Assembly: GCF_016879755.1 (NCBI RefSeq)
Contig: NZ_WOFU01000001.1
Coordinates: 620,001-684,000, forward strand
DNA: 64,000 nt
Origin: Bacillus sp. B15-48
GTDB taxonomy: Bacteria; Bacillota; Bacilli; Bacillales; Cytobacillaceae
Direction: 5' to 3'
Shown: piece by piece, positions 24,657 through 32,836 of the stretch
Position numbering within the stretch: position 1 is the first letter of the stretch
Layout: every line of letters begins with the position of its first letter
Program-made: the position numbers and the translations under genes
The notes under the pieces: model-generated
What the model saw: only the letters and a program-made list of their open reading frames with translations
Databases searched by the model: none
What the model was told of the DNA's origin: nothing

Positions 24657-25583
24657 CTAGCAATTTACTGTTTGATATTGTTTAACCTCTTCCAGGGAAG
24701 GCAAGGATGATTGTGCTCCTTCTCTTGTAACGGTAATGGCTGCTACTTTACTTGCAAATTGTGCAGCCTCTACACTAGACATGCCGTTCGTTTGCCCAAC
24801 AGCAAAAGCGCCAATATACGAATCACCAGCCGCTGTCGTATCAACGACTTCCACTTTTTCAGCTGGAATATGCACTTCACAGTCATTATTGATTAAATAG
24901 GATCCTTGACCACCCATGGTCACAACGACCTCTTCAATCCCAATGGATTTAAGATATTTTGCTGCTGCCACAATCTCTTCTTGGGTCGAAGTCGGCATAT
25001 CTGTTAGAATCGCTAACTCTGTTTCATTCGGAATCAACGTATGGACACCCTTTAGCAGATTAGGTGATAATTTTTGGGCGGGTGCTGGATTCAAGATCAC
25101 TTTTTTACCAAGTTTCCCAGCTAATTCAATCACGTACTCGACAACATTTAACGGGATTTCAAGCTGTAAAATAATGATGTCACTACTCTTGATTACGTTT
25201 TCATATTTATCAATATCCTCAATACTCATTTCATTGTTGGCACCAGGAACAAGAACGATATGATTCTCTCCTTGCCCATCAACCGCAATGAATGCCATAC
25301 CAGTTGTTTCACTCAACTGAATATTTTCCGTATGAACACCAGATTGTTGCAAATTATTAAGCAGTACCGTTCCATAATTATCGCTTCCAACTCTGCCAAT
25401 CATCGAAACCTCAGCACCAAGCTTTGCAGCTGCTACTGCTTGGTTGGCACCTTTCCCACCAGGATTGACATAGAATTTTTCACTAGTAATTGTCTGCCCT
25501 GGTAATGGTAGCTGCTCGACTTGAGAAACTAAATCGATATTTAAACTACCGACTACTAGGAGTTTTTTTGTCGTATTTTCCAT
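24657..25583 (-). CDS. rbsK: Ribokinase
   Basis: PfkB-family sugar kinase phosphorylating ribose to ribose 5-phosphate, 308 residues. Signature 1 NPGGKGANQAVAAAKLG and signature 2 DTTAAGDSYIGAFAVG, with the catalytic Asp in AAGDS, are present. Three ATGs (25604, 25595, 25583) are possible; the last gives the usual short lead into LLVVGSLNID, while the first would overlap the upstream ATPase gene by 8 bp. It sits between ECF genes and a nucleoside hydrolase, which fits ribose salvage from nucleosides. Confidence 0.92.
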   Translation of the reverse strand: MENTTKKLLVVGSLNIDLVSQVEQLPLPGQTITSEKFYVNPGGKGANQAVAAAKLGAEVSMIGRVGSDNYGTVLLNNLQQSGVHTENIQLSETTGMAFIAVDGQGENHIVLVPGANNEMSIEDIDKYENVIKSSDIIILQLEIPLNVVEYVIELAGKLGKKVILNPAPAQKLSPNLLKGVHTLIPNETELAILTDMPTSTQEEIVAAAKYLKSIGIEEVVVTMGGQGSYLINNDCEVHIPAEKVEVVDTTAAGDSYIGAFAVGQTNGMSSVEAAQFASKVAAITVTREGAQSSLPSLEEVKQYQTVNC

Positions 25584-25596
25584 GGCCTCAATCATC

Positions 25597-26403
25597 CTAA
25601 TCATATTTATTAATATAATGAACCATTTCTTCTACATTTAAAATTTGGCTATTTAAACTCAATTTATTACTTAAACTGCTAATATATGGCTGTTTGAGTC
25701 TACCTTCTTTTAACACAGGTAGGTTCCAAAAGATTTCCCTTTTATCCGTATCAGCAATCTTTTTCTTATTCGCCATGACAATCACGCGGTTGAAATTTCG
25801 GACAACAAATTCCATATCATGGCTGATTGTGATTACCGTTTTCCCATCTTTATTTAGCTTGGCGATTGCAGCTGAGAGAACATCCATCGATACAGCATCC
25901 TGTCCAGCAGTAGGCTCATCCAAAATAATCACACTAGAATCCATCGCGATAATCGAAGCAATCGTGACAAACTTTCGAATCGAAAATGGTAGATTGTAAG
26001 GATGTTCCTTATAGTATGGTTTCAACCCCATCAGGTCTGCCGCATATTCGACATTATCTTTTACCTGCTCAGGAGACAAACCTAAATTCTTTGGTCCAAA
26101 TTCAATTTCACTATAAACTTCATCATGGAAAATTTGTTCATCCGGGTTCTGGAAAACATATCCTACCTTTCGGGAAATTTGTGCGGTCGTATAATCTTTT
26201 GTGTTCCAGCCGTCGATGATGACATTTCCTTTTGTCGGCTTATAAAGCCCATTTAACAACTTCATCGTTGTCGTTTTCCCCGCCCCATTCTGGCCGATGA
26301 TCGCAATTGATTCTCCTTTTTCAAACGACATATTCACATCTTCAATGGCGACAAAGCCATTCGGATATTGAAAGGTAATATTATCAAGTGTCAAATAGCT
26401 CAT
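25597..26403 (-). CDS. ecfA2: ECF transporter ATPase A2 with degenerate signature motif
   Basis: ATP-binding subunit of an energy-coupling-factor vitamin/nucleoside importer, 268 residues. Walker A GQNGAGKTT, Q-loop FQNPDEQIF, Walker B VIILDEPTAG and switch His ITISHD are intact. The ABC signature expected as LSGGQ is replaced by LPFSIRKFV, so one composite ATP site of the A1-A2 dimer should be atypical. Start ATG overlaps the A1 stop (ATGA). Similar variants exist in some ECF ATPases, so this is probably a subfamily trait rather than damage. Confidence 0.88.
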   Translation of the reverse strand: MSYLTLDNITFQYPNGFVAIEDVNMSFEKGESIAIIGQNGAGKTTTMKLLNGLYKPTKGNVIIDGWNTKDYTTAQISRKVGYVFQNPDEQIFHDEVYSEIEFGPKNLGLSPEQVKDNVEYAADLMGLKPYYKEHPYNLPFSIRKFVTIASIIAMDSSVIILDEPTAGQDAVSMDVLSAAIAKLNKDGKTVITISHDMEFVVRNFNRVIVMANKKKIADTDKREIFWNLPVLKEGRLKQPYISSLSNKLSLNSQILNVEEMVHYINKYD

Positions 26404-27263
26404 GCAGTAACTCCTTTCTTCCTTAGAAGGTTGGAAATGAGTGAAATCGCCTCGTCTTCTGTAATCGGAATTTTATGGATGCCTTCCTGATTCTTTTTAA
26501 GCTCTAATCCTAAATGTGAATACTGCGGCAACGCCCCATCGTGATCTAACACAGTGCTATCAGATAAAACATCCTTCGTTTTTCCCTGCATTTTAATTTG
26601 GCCATCCTTAAGAAGAACTATATAATCCGAGTACTGAGCGATTAATTCGATTTTATGTTCAACAAGAATGATTGTTTTCCCCGAGTTTTTCAGGATTTCG
26701 ATAATTTTAAAAATCTCTTCTGTTCCATCTGGATCAAGCTGTGATGTTGGTTCATCGATAACGAGAATATCCGGTTCCATGACAATGATTGATGCAAAGG
26801 CCACTCGTTGTTTTTGCCCACCGGACATTTCATTCGGGTTGTTATCTCTCAAATGTTGAATATTGAGTAGATCGAGAACCCATTCCACTTTTTCTCTAAT
26901 CGTTGGCACATCGACGCCGAGATTTTCTAATCCATAAGCAATTTCTTCAAAAACTGTGTCCTTAATTCCACTGATTTGTGTAAATGGGTTCTGGAAAACA
27001 AAACCAATCTGTTTTGCAAGATCACCCATTTCCCATTCGCGGATATCTTTGCCTTGTATGAGGAGCTCTCCCTGTAGCTTCCCTTTGTAAAAATGAGGGA
27101 TATAGCCACGGATCGCATTACAGAGCGTCGTTTTTCCACTTCCATTTCCGCCAATTAGAGAATAGAGCTTCCCTTTTTCTATTTCCAAGTTAATGTCAGT
27201 TAAGATATCCTGTTTACTTGTTGGATATTTATAGGTCAAATTTTTTATTGAAATATAACTCAT
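26400..27263 (-). CDS. ecfA1: ECF transporter ATPase A1
   Basis: Second ATPase of the ECF module, 287 residues. Walker A GGNGSGKTT, Q-loop FQNPFTQI, intact signature MSGGQKQRVAFASI, Walker B ILVIDEPTSQLD and switch VEHK are present. The ATG at 27263 has GGTGGAG upstream and overlaps the ecfT stop by 4 bp (ATGA); the ORF could extend 4 codons further without a site. Pairs with the A2 subunit whose signature is degenerate. Confidence 0.92.
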   Translation of the reverse strand: MSYISIKNLTYKYPTSKQDILTDINLEIEKGKLYSLIGGNGSGKTTLCNAIRGYIPHFYKGKLQGELLIQGKDIREWEMGDLAKQIGFVFQNPFTQISGIKDTVFEEIAYGLENLGVDVPTIREKVEWVLDLLNIQHLRDNNPNEMSGGQKQRVAFASIIVMEPDILVIDEPTSQLDPDGTEEIFKIIEILKNSGKTIILVEHKIELIAQYSDYIVLLKDGQIKMQGKTKDVLSDSTVLDHDGALPQYSHLGLELKKNQEGIHKIPITEDEAISLISNLLRKKGVTA

Positions 27264-28003
27264 AGAAATCTCCACCCAATCACAATGATCAGTGCTAAAC
27301 CAAACAAGATTCGCACAATTGTATCATTTTTTGTTTTTTCCAAATGATGCAAACTCGTTTTCTTCCCTACGACTGTAAATCCGCGCGCTTCTAGGGTAAT
27401 AACCCTTTCCTCCGTACCCGAAATCGCACCAAGAATGAGTGGGCTCAAGGTAGGTAAAAAGGCCTTTGCTCTTACTTTTAAGTTCCCTTCTGTTTCGACC
27501 CCTCTAGACCGTTGGGCATCCATAATTGTTTTCGAAGTCCTTCTCAACTCTGGAATAATGCTGAGTGTCGAAAGCACGACATAACTTGCTTTCGGCGGAA
27601 CTCCCATCTGCTCTAAAGAATAAACGAAATCTTTGATCGGTGTGATCGCAAAATAAAGAATAAATGCCGAACCTAAAGCGAGAATTCTAGAAGTTAAGAC
27701 AAGGCTAAATTGAATCCCTTCCATTTTCATTTCGAAAATCCACCAACTCCACAGGACGTTCTCTCCTGGATAAAAGAAGATTTGCAGTAAGAAAATGATC
27801 AATACAATCGGGATTAATCCTTTTATTACAAGATTCACGACAGTCGGTTTCCCTGCTAATAGTGCGATCACTAACGCGACTAGTAGCAAGGAATACTGAT
27901 AGATAAATCCTGGCACAATAAAAGCAGTAAGAAGAACAAAGAGCACAAATAAGAATTTGGTCGTCGGGTAAAGATTCAGTATTACGTCATTTATTTTTTT
28001 CAT
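27260..28003 (-). CDS. ecfT: ECF transporter transmembrane component T
   Basis: Membrane coupling subunit of 247 residues linking the ATPases with the S component. About five hydrophobic segments are present. The family's coupling region is seen as SIIPELRRTSKTIMDAQRSRG, followed later by ITLEARGF. It is 23 bp after the S component gene and overlaps A1. The Ala-Arg-Gly-type motifs (RSRG and ARGF) are the EcfT signature. Confidence 0.9.
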   Translation of the reverse strand: MKKINDVILNLYPTTKFLFVLFVLLTAFIVPGFIYQYSLLLVALVIALLAGKPTVVNLVIKGLIPIVLIIFLLQIFFYPGENVLWSWWIFEMKMEGIQFSLVLTSRILALGSAFILYFAITPIKDFVYSLEQMGVPPKASYVVLSTLSIIPELRRTSKTIMDAQRSRGVETEGNLKVRAKAFLPTLSPLILGAISGTEERVITLEARGFTVVGKKTSLHHLEKTKNDTIVRILFGLALIIVIGWRFL

Positions 28004-28026
28004 GATTAAAAGCTCCTTTATGGTGA

Positions 28027-28626
28027 TTAGCTAGCATCTTTCATATACTGTTCTCCATAATGATGCTTTGACAAATATCGATCAGACATTTTTTTCACAA
28101 TCCAAAATGCCACCATCACCGATACAATCTTATCGGCACTTTCAACAAACAGTTTTTGAGTAATAACCGCTGTCCAAATTTGTTGTCCTGAAGCGAGTAG
28201 AACGGCAGTAAATGTGTCAGATCCAGTACCGGAAATCCCACCAAACATTAAAACTTGAATTGGAGATGCAACCACAATAGTAACCAAAGTGATGATAACG
28301 CCTGCTACAATTGCACGTTTGAAATTTTTTAACATTCCGACAGTGGAAAGCAAACCTGCGGCAAATCCAATAGCCATACTAACTGGGGCAAAGGCAAAAC
28401 TAACTGGATTGAATAATCCTTGAACTAAGTTTGTCACTCCTCCAGTAACCAAACCGACCCATGGACCTGCGACCATCCCAACAATCACTGTGCCAATCGC
28501 ATTTAAGAATAGCGGCAATTTTAAAATTTGAACAATCTCGCCAATGACAACGTTAATCGCGACACCTACAGGAATTAGCAAAATAGCAATAAGTGTAAAA
28601 TCATGTTTCCAACCCTTTTTTGTCAT
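28027..28626 (-). CDS. ECF transporter substrate-specific component S
   Basis: Membrane substrate-binding subunit of 199 residues with about six hydrophobic segments. Typical S-component features: PLFLNAIGTVIVGMVAGPWVGLVTGGVTNLV (seen in part), a Gly-rich helix packing stretch. The start at 28626 has GGAGG 8 bp upstream; ATG 28632 is too close. Substrate inferred from neighbours (nucleoside hydrolase, ribokinase) as a nucleoside or ribose; not one of the vitamin S components I can name. Confidence 0.82.
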   Translation of the reverse strand: MTKKGWKHDFTLIAILLIPVGVAINVVIGEIVQILKLPLFLNAIGTVIVGMVAGPWVGLVTGGVTNLVQGLFNPVSFAFAPVSMAIGFAAGLLSTVGMLKNFKRAIVAGVIITLVTIVVASPIQVLMFGGISGTGSDTFTAVLLASGQQIWTAVITQKLFVESADKIVSVMVAFWIVKKMSDRYLSKHHYGEQYMKDAS

Positions 28627-28689
28627 AATCATATCCTCCTCGGATGATAAAATGTGTTTTATAAAGATATAAAATCAATAATAAATGCT

Positions 28690-29691
28690 TTATTTCTTAT
28701 AAACTTGACTACTATCCCCGATAATTAAATGGGGTTCTAGATTAATAGATTTTATCTGATTATTTTTATCATTGTTAATCTGATCAAGTAAGATTTCAGT
28801 TGCTAACTCGCCCATTCTGTAGGTGGGTTGATCGATTGTTGTTAATTTGGGTTGTAACAGCCGATTATATTTAATATTGTCAAAGCCTACTACTGAAAGA
28901 TCATCAGGGATGGTTAAGCCAAACTCTTGGGCAGCTTGATAAACACCAAACGCCATTAGATCATTGAAAGCGAAAATAGCGGTAACACTATTTTCCTTGA
29001 GTAGTAGTTTTGCTGCTTCATAGCCTCCTTCCATTTGGTAATCTCCTGTTTTTATAAATGCTTGATTAATAGGAAGACCTGCTTCTTCCAGAGCCCGTTT
29101 ATATCCTTTTAATCGATCTCGCGAACTCTGAATATTATCTGGACCAGTGATACAGCCAATTCTTTCATGTGAAAGCTCGATTAAATGTTTGGTAGCCATA
29201 TAGCCAGCTTTTTCGTTATCAATACAGACTCCACTGAACTGATTTTCATCCAAACCACGGTCTAGTAAAACAATTGGGATGTTGTTGTTTAAGATTTCTT
29301 CAAATCCTCCATGTGCATAGGTGTAAATAACTCCATCCACACTTTTTTCCTTCATTAGATTAAAGTATTCTTTTTCTCTTTCGATATCTCCGTCTGTGTT
29401 GCATAAGAAGACCGTATAGTTGCTTTTTTTAGAGAAATCCTCAACCCCTCTTACTAACTCTGGAAAAAAGGGATTTCGAATGTCGGGAATAATCAGACCA
29501 ATCGTGCTTGTCTTCTTTGTTATCATACTTCTCGCAATCGTATTGGGTTGATAATTATGTTCTTTAATCGCATCTAAAACTCTTTGTTTCGTTTCTTCCC
29601 TTATACCATCTGCTTTGTTATTAATGACCCTTGACACAGTAGCAATAGAAACGTTTGCATTTTTCGCAATATCCTTAATCGTTACAGCCAT
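28690..29691 (-). CDS. LacI-family regulator of the nucleoside/ribose operon
   Basis: Repressor of 333 residues. The N-terminal helix-turn-helix is TIKDIAKNANVSIATVSRVIN, followed by the hinge YQPNTIARSM and a periplasmic-binding-protein-like domain for a sugar or nucleoside effector. It resembles RbsR-type regulators. AAAGGAGGTGG precedes the ATG. First gene of the operon with ECF, ribokinase and nucleoside hydrolase genes, with a large palindromic operator 32 bp upstream, so autoregulation is likely. Confidence 0.9.
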   Translation of the reverse strand: MAVTIKDIAKNANVSIATVSRVINNKADGIREETKQRVLDAIKEHNYQPNTIARSMITKKTSTIGLIIPDIRNPFFPELVRGVEDFSKKSNYTVFLCNTDGDIEREKEYFNLMKEKSVDGVIYTYAHGGFEEILNNNIPIVLLDRGLDENQFSGVCIDNEKAGYMATKHLIELSHERIGCITGPDNIQSSRDRLKGYKRALEEAGLPINQAFIKTGDYQMEGGYEAAKLLLKENSVTAIFAFNDLMAFGVYQAAQEFGLTIPDDLSVVGFDNIKYNRLLQPKLTTIDQPTYRMGELATEILLDQINNDKNNQIKSINLEPHLIIGDSSQVYKK

Positions 29692-29722
29692 TTTCCACCT
29701 CCTTTACTGAGTTGAAACTCAA

Positions 29723-29751
29723 TGTAAACGTTTTACTAAAACGTTTACATA
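29723..29751. promoter_or_regulatory. LacI-family operator, 29-bp perfect palindrome
   Basis: ATGTAAACGTTTTA, a central C, and its exact complement, containing two AAACGTTT cores. Position just before the lacI-type gene marks it as the operator of the ECF-ribokinase operon; the AAACGTTT cores also resemble cre sites. Confidence 0.8.
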
Positions 29752-29858
29752 CAGATTATTATATAAATACTGATTTGTCAATAAATTATTTTTTTGATAA
29801 TTCGGTGATTTTATAGGTTACTAGAGTGTAAAACGTGTCAATAGAATTAAAACAAACA

Positions 29859-29899
29859 AAAAGGCACACTCGAGTAAAAAATTACTGAATGTGCCTTTT
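29859..29899 (-). terminator. Terminator of the BCCT transporter gene
   Basis: AAAAGGCACA and TGTGCCTTTT form a 10-bp stem around an AT-rich inner stem; the minus strand continues TGTTTGTTTT. About 50 bp past the stop. Confidence 0.8.
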
Positions 29900-29951
29900 G
29901 AAATGGACTTATAGTAAAGCCTTATTTATACTATTTAATTCAATAAATCAT

Positions 29952-31505
29952 TTAGACAGCTTCCTTAACCTTCTCTTTGCTTTGTTTAGCTGTTTTCTTG
30001 CGTTCCATCCTTACTTGACTTAATCCGAGCTCTTTTGCTTCTTGATTTAAAGATTTTAGTAAGCTGCTGACCATTAATAACATAATGACTGAAAATGGCA
30101 GCGCGGCAATGATCATTGTATTTTGAAGAGCTTGCAAGCCCCCAGAATAAAGGAGAGCTAGCGTAGTAATTGAAAGGAAAACTCCCCAAGTCACTTTAAT
30201 CGTTCTGCTTGGATTTTGCGAGCCATTTGTTGTCATCATCCCGAGAACAAACGTACCAGAATCCGCCGATGTCACAAAGAACGTGACAATGATTAAAATC
30301 GCTAACAGTGATAAGGCCATGCTGAACGGAAACCCTTCTAACACGCCGAAAAGAGATTCCTCGGCAGCTAAGGAAGAAATTGAAAGCAGCCCTGAAGCTT
30401 CAGTGGCAATCGCCGTACTTCCAAAGGTTGTAAACCAAAGGAATCCGATCAGTGACGGAACGAGTAAGACACCTACAATAAACTCTCGAATCGTCCGGCC
30501 CTTTGAGACTCTAGCAATGAACACACCAACAAATGGAGCCCAGGCAATCCACCATGCCCAATAAAAAATCGTCCAGCCATTAATCCATTCCCGGCCGCCT
30601 TCATTCAGAGGAGCAATTCGGAAACTCATGTTAATGAAATTTTGCAAATAGGCCCCTACTGTATCGGTAAATAAGTTAAGGATCAAAAGTGTTGGTCCAA
30701 AAATAAACACAACCAAGAAGAGGACAGCCGAAAGACCCATATTCATATTACTTAACGTTTTAATCCCTTTACTTAGACCCGTTAAAGCCGAAATCATAAA
30801 CAATACAGTCACAACGAGAATGATGACGGTTTGGGTTGTCATCGTAATAGGTACGCCAAATAGGTAGGATAGTCCCCCATTAATTTGCATCGCACCAAAC
30901 CCTAAAGAGGTGGCAACCCCCATCACCGTAGAAATGACCGCAATCACATCGATCGCTTTCCCGACAGCTCCATCCGCATGTTTCCCAATTAGCGGCCGTA
31001 ACGTTCGACTAATTAAGCTTAGTTCGCCTTTTCTAAAGGTAAAATAGGCCAGAACCATCGCAACTGAACCATAGATGGCCCATGCATGAATCCCATAATG
31101 AAAGAATGTAAATCTCATTGCATCCTTAATTCCTTGATTCGTGCCCTCTTGGCCTGTAGGAGAACTAATCATGTAATGGCTAATAGGTTCAAATGTACCA
31201 TAAAAAAGTAACCCAATCCCTATCCCTGCGCTAAAGAGCATTGCAAGCCAAGTTGGGCGGGAAAACTCAGGCTTATCCTCCTGTTTCCCGAGCTTAATCC
31301 GGCCAACTGGGCTTACTAATAAATAAAGACACACAAACACAAACAACGAAACAAGCACAAGGTAATACCACCCAAATGAATCCGTAATGAAACCTTGTGC
31401 ACTACTTGTAACCTGTTCCAACGTTGTGGGCATCGTGATTCCCACCAAAACAAGACCAGTCATTATTGCTAATGATACGTAAAAAACCATTGAAGCATTT
31501 CTCAT
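29952..31505 (-). CDS. BCCT-family transporter (betaine/carnitine/choline type)
   Basis: Sodium- or proton-coupled secondary transporter for quaternary ammonium compounds, 517 residues, 12 helices expected. GIGIGLLFYGTFEPISHY and WAWWIAWAPFVGVFIARVSKGRT (seen in part) are the BCCT signature with the aromatic substrate cage. Closest by type to OpuD/BetL glycine betaine importers. The ATG at 31505 (MRNASMVFY) has GGGAG 13 bp upstream; the upstream GTG lies inside a REP-like repeat and is rejected. Cytoplasmic C-terminus is basic (KKTAKQSKEKVK). Monocistronic with its own terminator. Confidence 0.88.
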   Translation of the reverse strand: MRNASMVFYVSLAIMTGLVLVGITMPTTLEQVTSSAQGFITDSFGWYYLVLVSLFVFVCLYLLVSPVGRIKLGKQEDKPEFSRPTWLAMLFSAGIGIGLLFYGTFEPISHYMISSPTGQEGTNQGIKDAMRFTFFHYGIHAWAIYGSVAMVLAYFTFRKGELSLISRTLRPLIGKHADGAVGKAIDVIAVISTVMGVATSLGFGAMQINGGLSYLFGVPITMTTQTVIILVVTVLFMISALTGLSKGIKTLSNMNMGLSAVLFLVVFIFGPTLLILNLFTDTVGAYLQNFINMSFRIAPLNEGGREWINGWTIFYWAWWIAWAPFVGVFIARVSKGRTIREFIVGVLLVPSLIGFLWFTTFGSTAIATEASGLLSISSLAAEESLFGVLEGFPFSMALSLLAILIIVTFFVTSADSGTFVLGMMTTNGSQNPSRTIKVTWGVFLSITTLALLYSGGLQALQNTMIIAALPFSVIMLLMVSSLLKSLNQEAKELGLSQVRMERKKTAKQSKEKVKEAV

Positions 31506-31534
31506 ATAAAATTTTAACTCCCATCTTTGATTGT

Positions 31535-31561
31535 GAAACACCGGGACGGTTCTGCTGTTTC
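31535..31561. repeat. REP-like element, single unit
   Basis: GAAACACCGGGACGGTTCTG-CTGTTTC: an imperfect hairpin with GAAACAC and GTTTC ends, of the dispersed family. It lies directly upstream of the BCCT gene. Confidence 0.8.
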
Positions 31562-31712
31562 TATTAAACTATAACAAGAAAGGTGAAATAAATCACATTC
31601 GAGATTCAAGCTTATTTACGGCTCTCGTCCTCCTAATCCTTCATAGAAAAGGCAATCAAGATATTTTCTTAATATAACTCTCGAATCCTCTTGATCTGGC
31701 CGAAACACGGAC

Positions 31713-31739
31713 GAAACACCGGGACGGTTCTGCTGTTTC
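31713..31739. repeat. REP-like element, single unit
   Basis: Identical to the unit at 31535-31561 in the same orientation, 178 bp away; preceded by a partial GAAACACGGAC copy. Confidence 0.8.
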
Positions 31740-31871
31740 AAAGAACATTCTCCTAAAAGATGGAACTAAATAAGGGTTCACACGTATATAAATTGAGGAA
31801 TTGCAGTAGAAAGAGATTCAACAAAGTGTAATCGTTTTAATTAACATCAGCTTAAAAAAGGGGAGTAGCAA

Positions 31872-32075
31872 ATGAAACATTTTTAAAAAATAGAATGTCC
31901 AGAATGTGGTGGGAAAGAATTAGAGAAAGGGGAACATAGTGGGCATAGAGTGAAGCAACTAGATAATAAGATAAGTTTAGAGTCAGATATTGAATACATT
32001 ATTTGTACAGAATGTGGATATACTATTGAAGGCTATGTAAAAAACGAGAAAAATTTTAAGCAGACCTTTTTTTGA
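31872..32075 (+). pseudogene. Zinc-ribbon protein gene with an in-frame stop at codon 5
   Basis: ATG with AAGGGGAG 6 bp upstream gives MKHF, then TAA, then in the same frame KIECPECGGKELEKGEHSGH... and ...YIICTECGYTIEGYV to a stop at 32075. The two CxEC knuckles (CPECG, CTECG) mark a zinc ribbon of about 67 residues. One nonsense codon separates a good translation start from an otherwise open, sensible protein. Either inactivated very recently, read through, or started at a later site; no good later ATG is seen. Confidence 0.65.
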
Positions 32076-32194
32076 GGTAAAATATAAGGAAAACAGTGGG
32101 ATCGCTCTCGTGTTTCTGTTGAATAGGGAAAGGCAAAAACCAGTTCGCACTAGAAAAACGGGAGAACTGTCCGCTTGCTCAAGAGGTGACGTTA

Positions 32195-32728
32195 ATGATG
32201 ATTGAACCAATCGAAATTGAATACTCATTAAAATTTGAAACAGACCTAAATATCATAAATGGATCAGGGCGCATTTATACTTATCTAGATGATGAGTATG
32301 AGGAAGAGACAAGCATTGGTCATCTTTCCTTTAATTATTATAACGGCTTTGAATTAGGCGATGAATTGCTGCTTGCAGCTGATGCTGTATCCGGTGATGA
32401 ACTGTATATGGTTAACACCCTGCTAGAAAATGATTTTGAATATGATATGAGGCTCGTTACACTTGATCAAATAACAATTAATAAACAATTTTATACGGAA
32501 GAACTAGAAAAAGAGATTTTAGAAAGCTTTATTCAATACTGCAAGTACATGATGCTTGATTACTTGTTAGTGATTGCTACTAACCCTCAGAAAGGCTCAA
32601 AACAAGGTGTTCTTGAATTTCCCCATTTAAAACTGTATAAGGAATTCGGTTTTGAAAATATTGGAGGAAGTGAAAACCAATCCCCTGTTATGCTAAAGTC
32701 CTTAGGAGAGAACTTTTATGAATGGTAA
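32195..32728 (+). CDS. Hypothetical protein, weakly acetyltransferase-like
   Basis: Protein of 177 residues, acidic, no membrane segment. Start ATG at 32195 chosen because AAGAGGTG lies 6 bp upstream (a GTG at 32186 overlaps that site). The end ...LKLYKEFGFENIGGSENQSPVMLKSL is reminiscent of the last strands of GNAT acetyltransferases, where LYxxxGF is common, but no acetyl-CoA motif could be identified. It lies between a broken zinc-ribbon gene and the RAYT gene, and its 3' end is duplicated in decayed form near 43.15 kb. Confidence 0.6.
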   Translation: MMIEPIEIEYSLKFETDLNIINGSGRIYTYLDDEYEEETSIGHLSFNYYNGFELGDELLLAADAVSGDELYMVNTLLENDFEYDMRLVTLDQITINKQFYTEELEKEILESFIQYCKYMMLDYLLVIATNPQKGSKQGVLEFPHLKLYKEFGFENIGGSENQSPVMLKSLGENFYEW

Positions 32729-32777
32729 CCCAAAATACCAAGTATTAGTGGAAGAAAAGGCAGGAAAACGATTTTAA
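32718..32777 (+). CDS. Possible 19-codon reading frame overlapping the previous gene's end
   Basis: ATG at 32718 overlaps the preceding stop and reads MNGNPKYQVLVEEKAGKRF, stop at 32777. GGAG lies upstream within the previous gene. It may be the start of a lost downstream gene. The homologous place near 43.15 kb has ATGATTGATAACTAG, not coding. Weakly supported. Confidence 0.2.
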   Translation: MNGNPKYQVLVEEKAGKRF

Positions 32778-32836
32778 AAAAATTATGTAATAGCTCAGCG
32801 GGGAGATTACCGTCCCGCTGTTTCACTCTGTTTTGT

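Noticed and set aside
31872-32075. TAA at codon 5 of the zinc-ribbon gene as a recoding signal
   Set aside because: TAA is not a known selenocysteine or pyrrolysine codon and no stimulatory structure is seen, so nonsense mutation is the simpler view.
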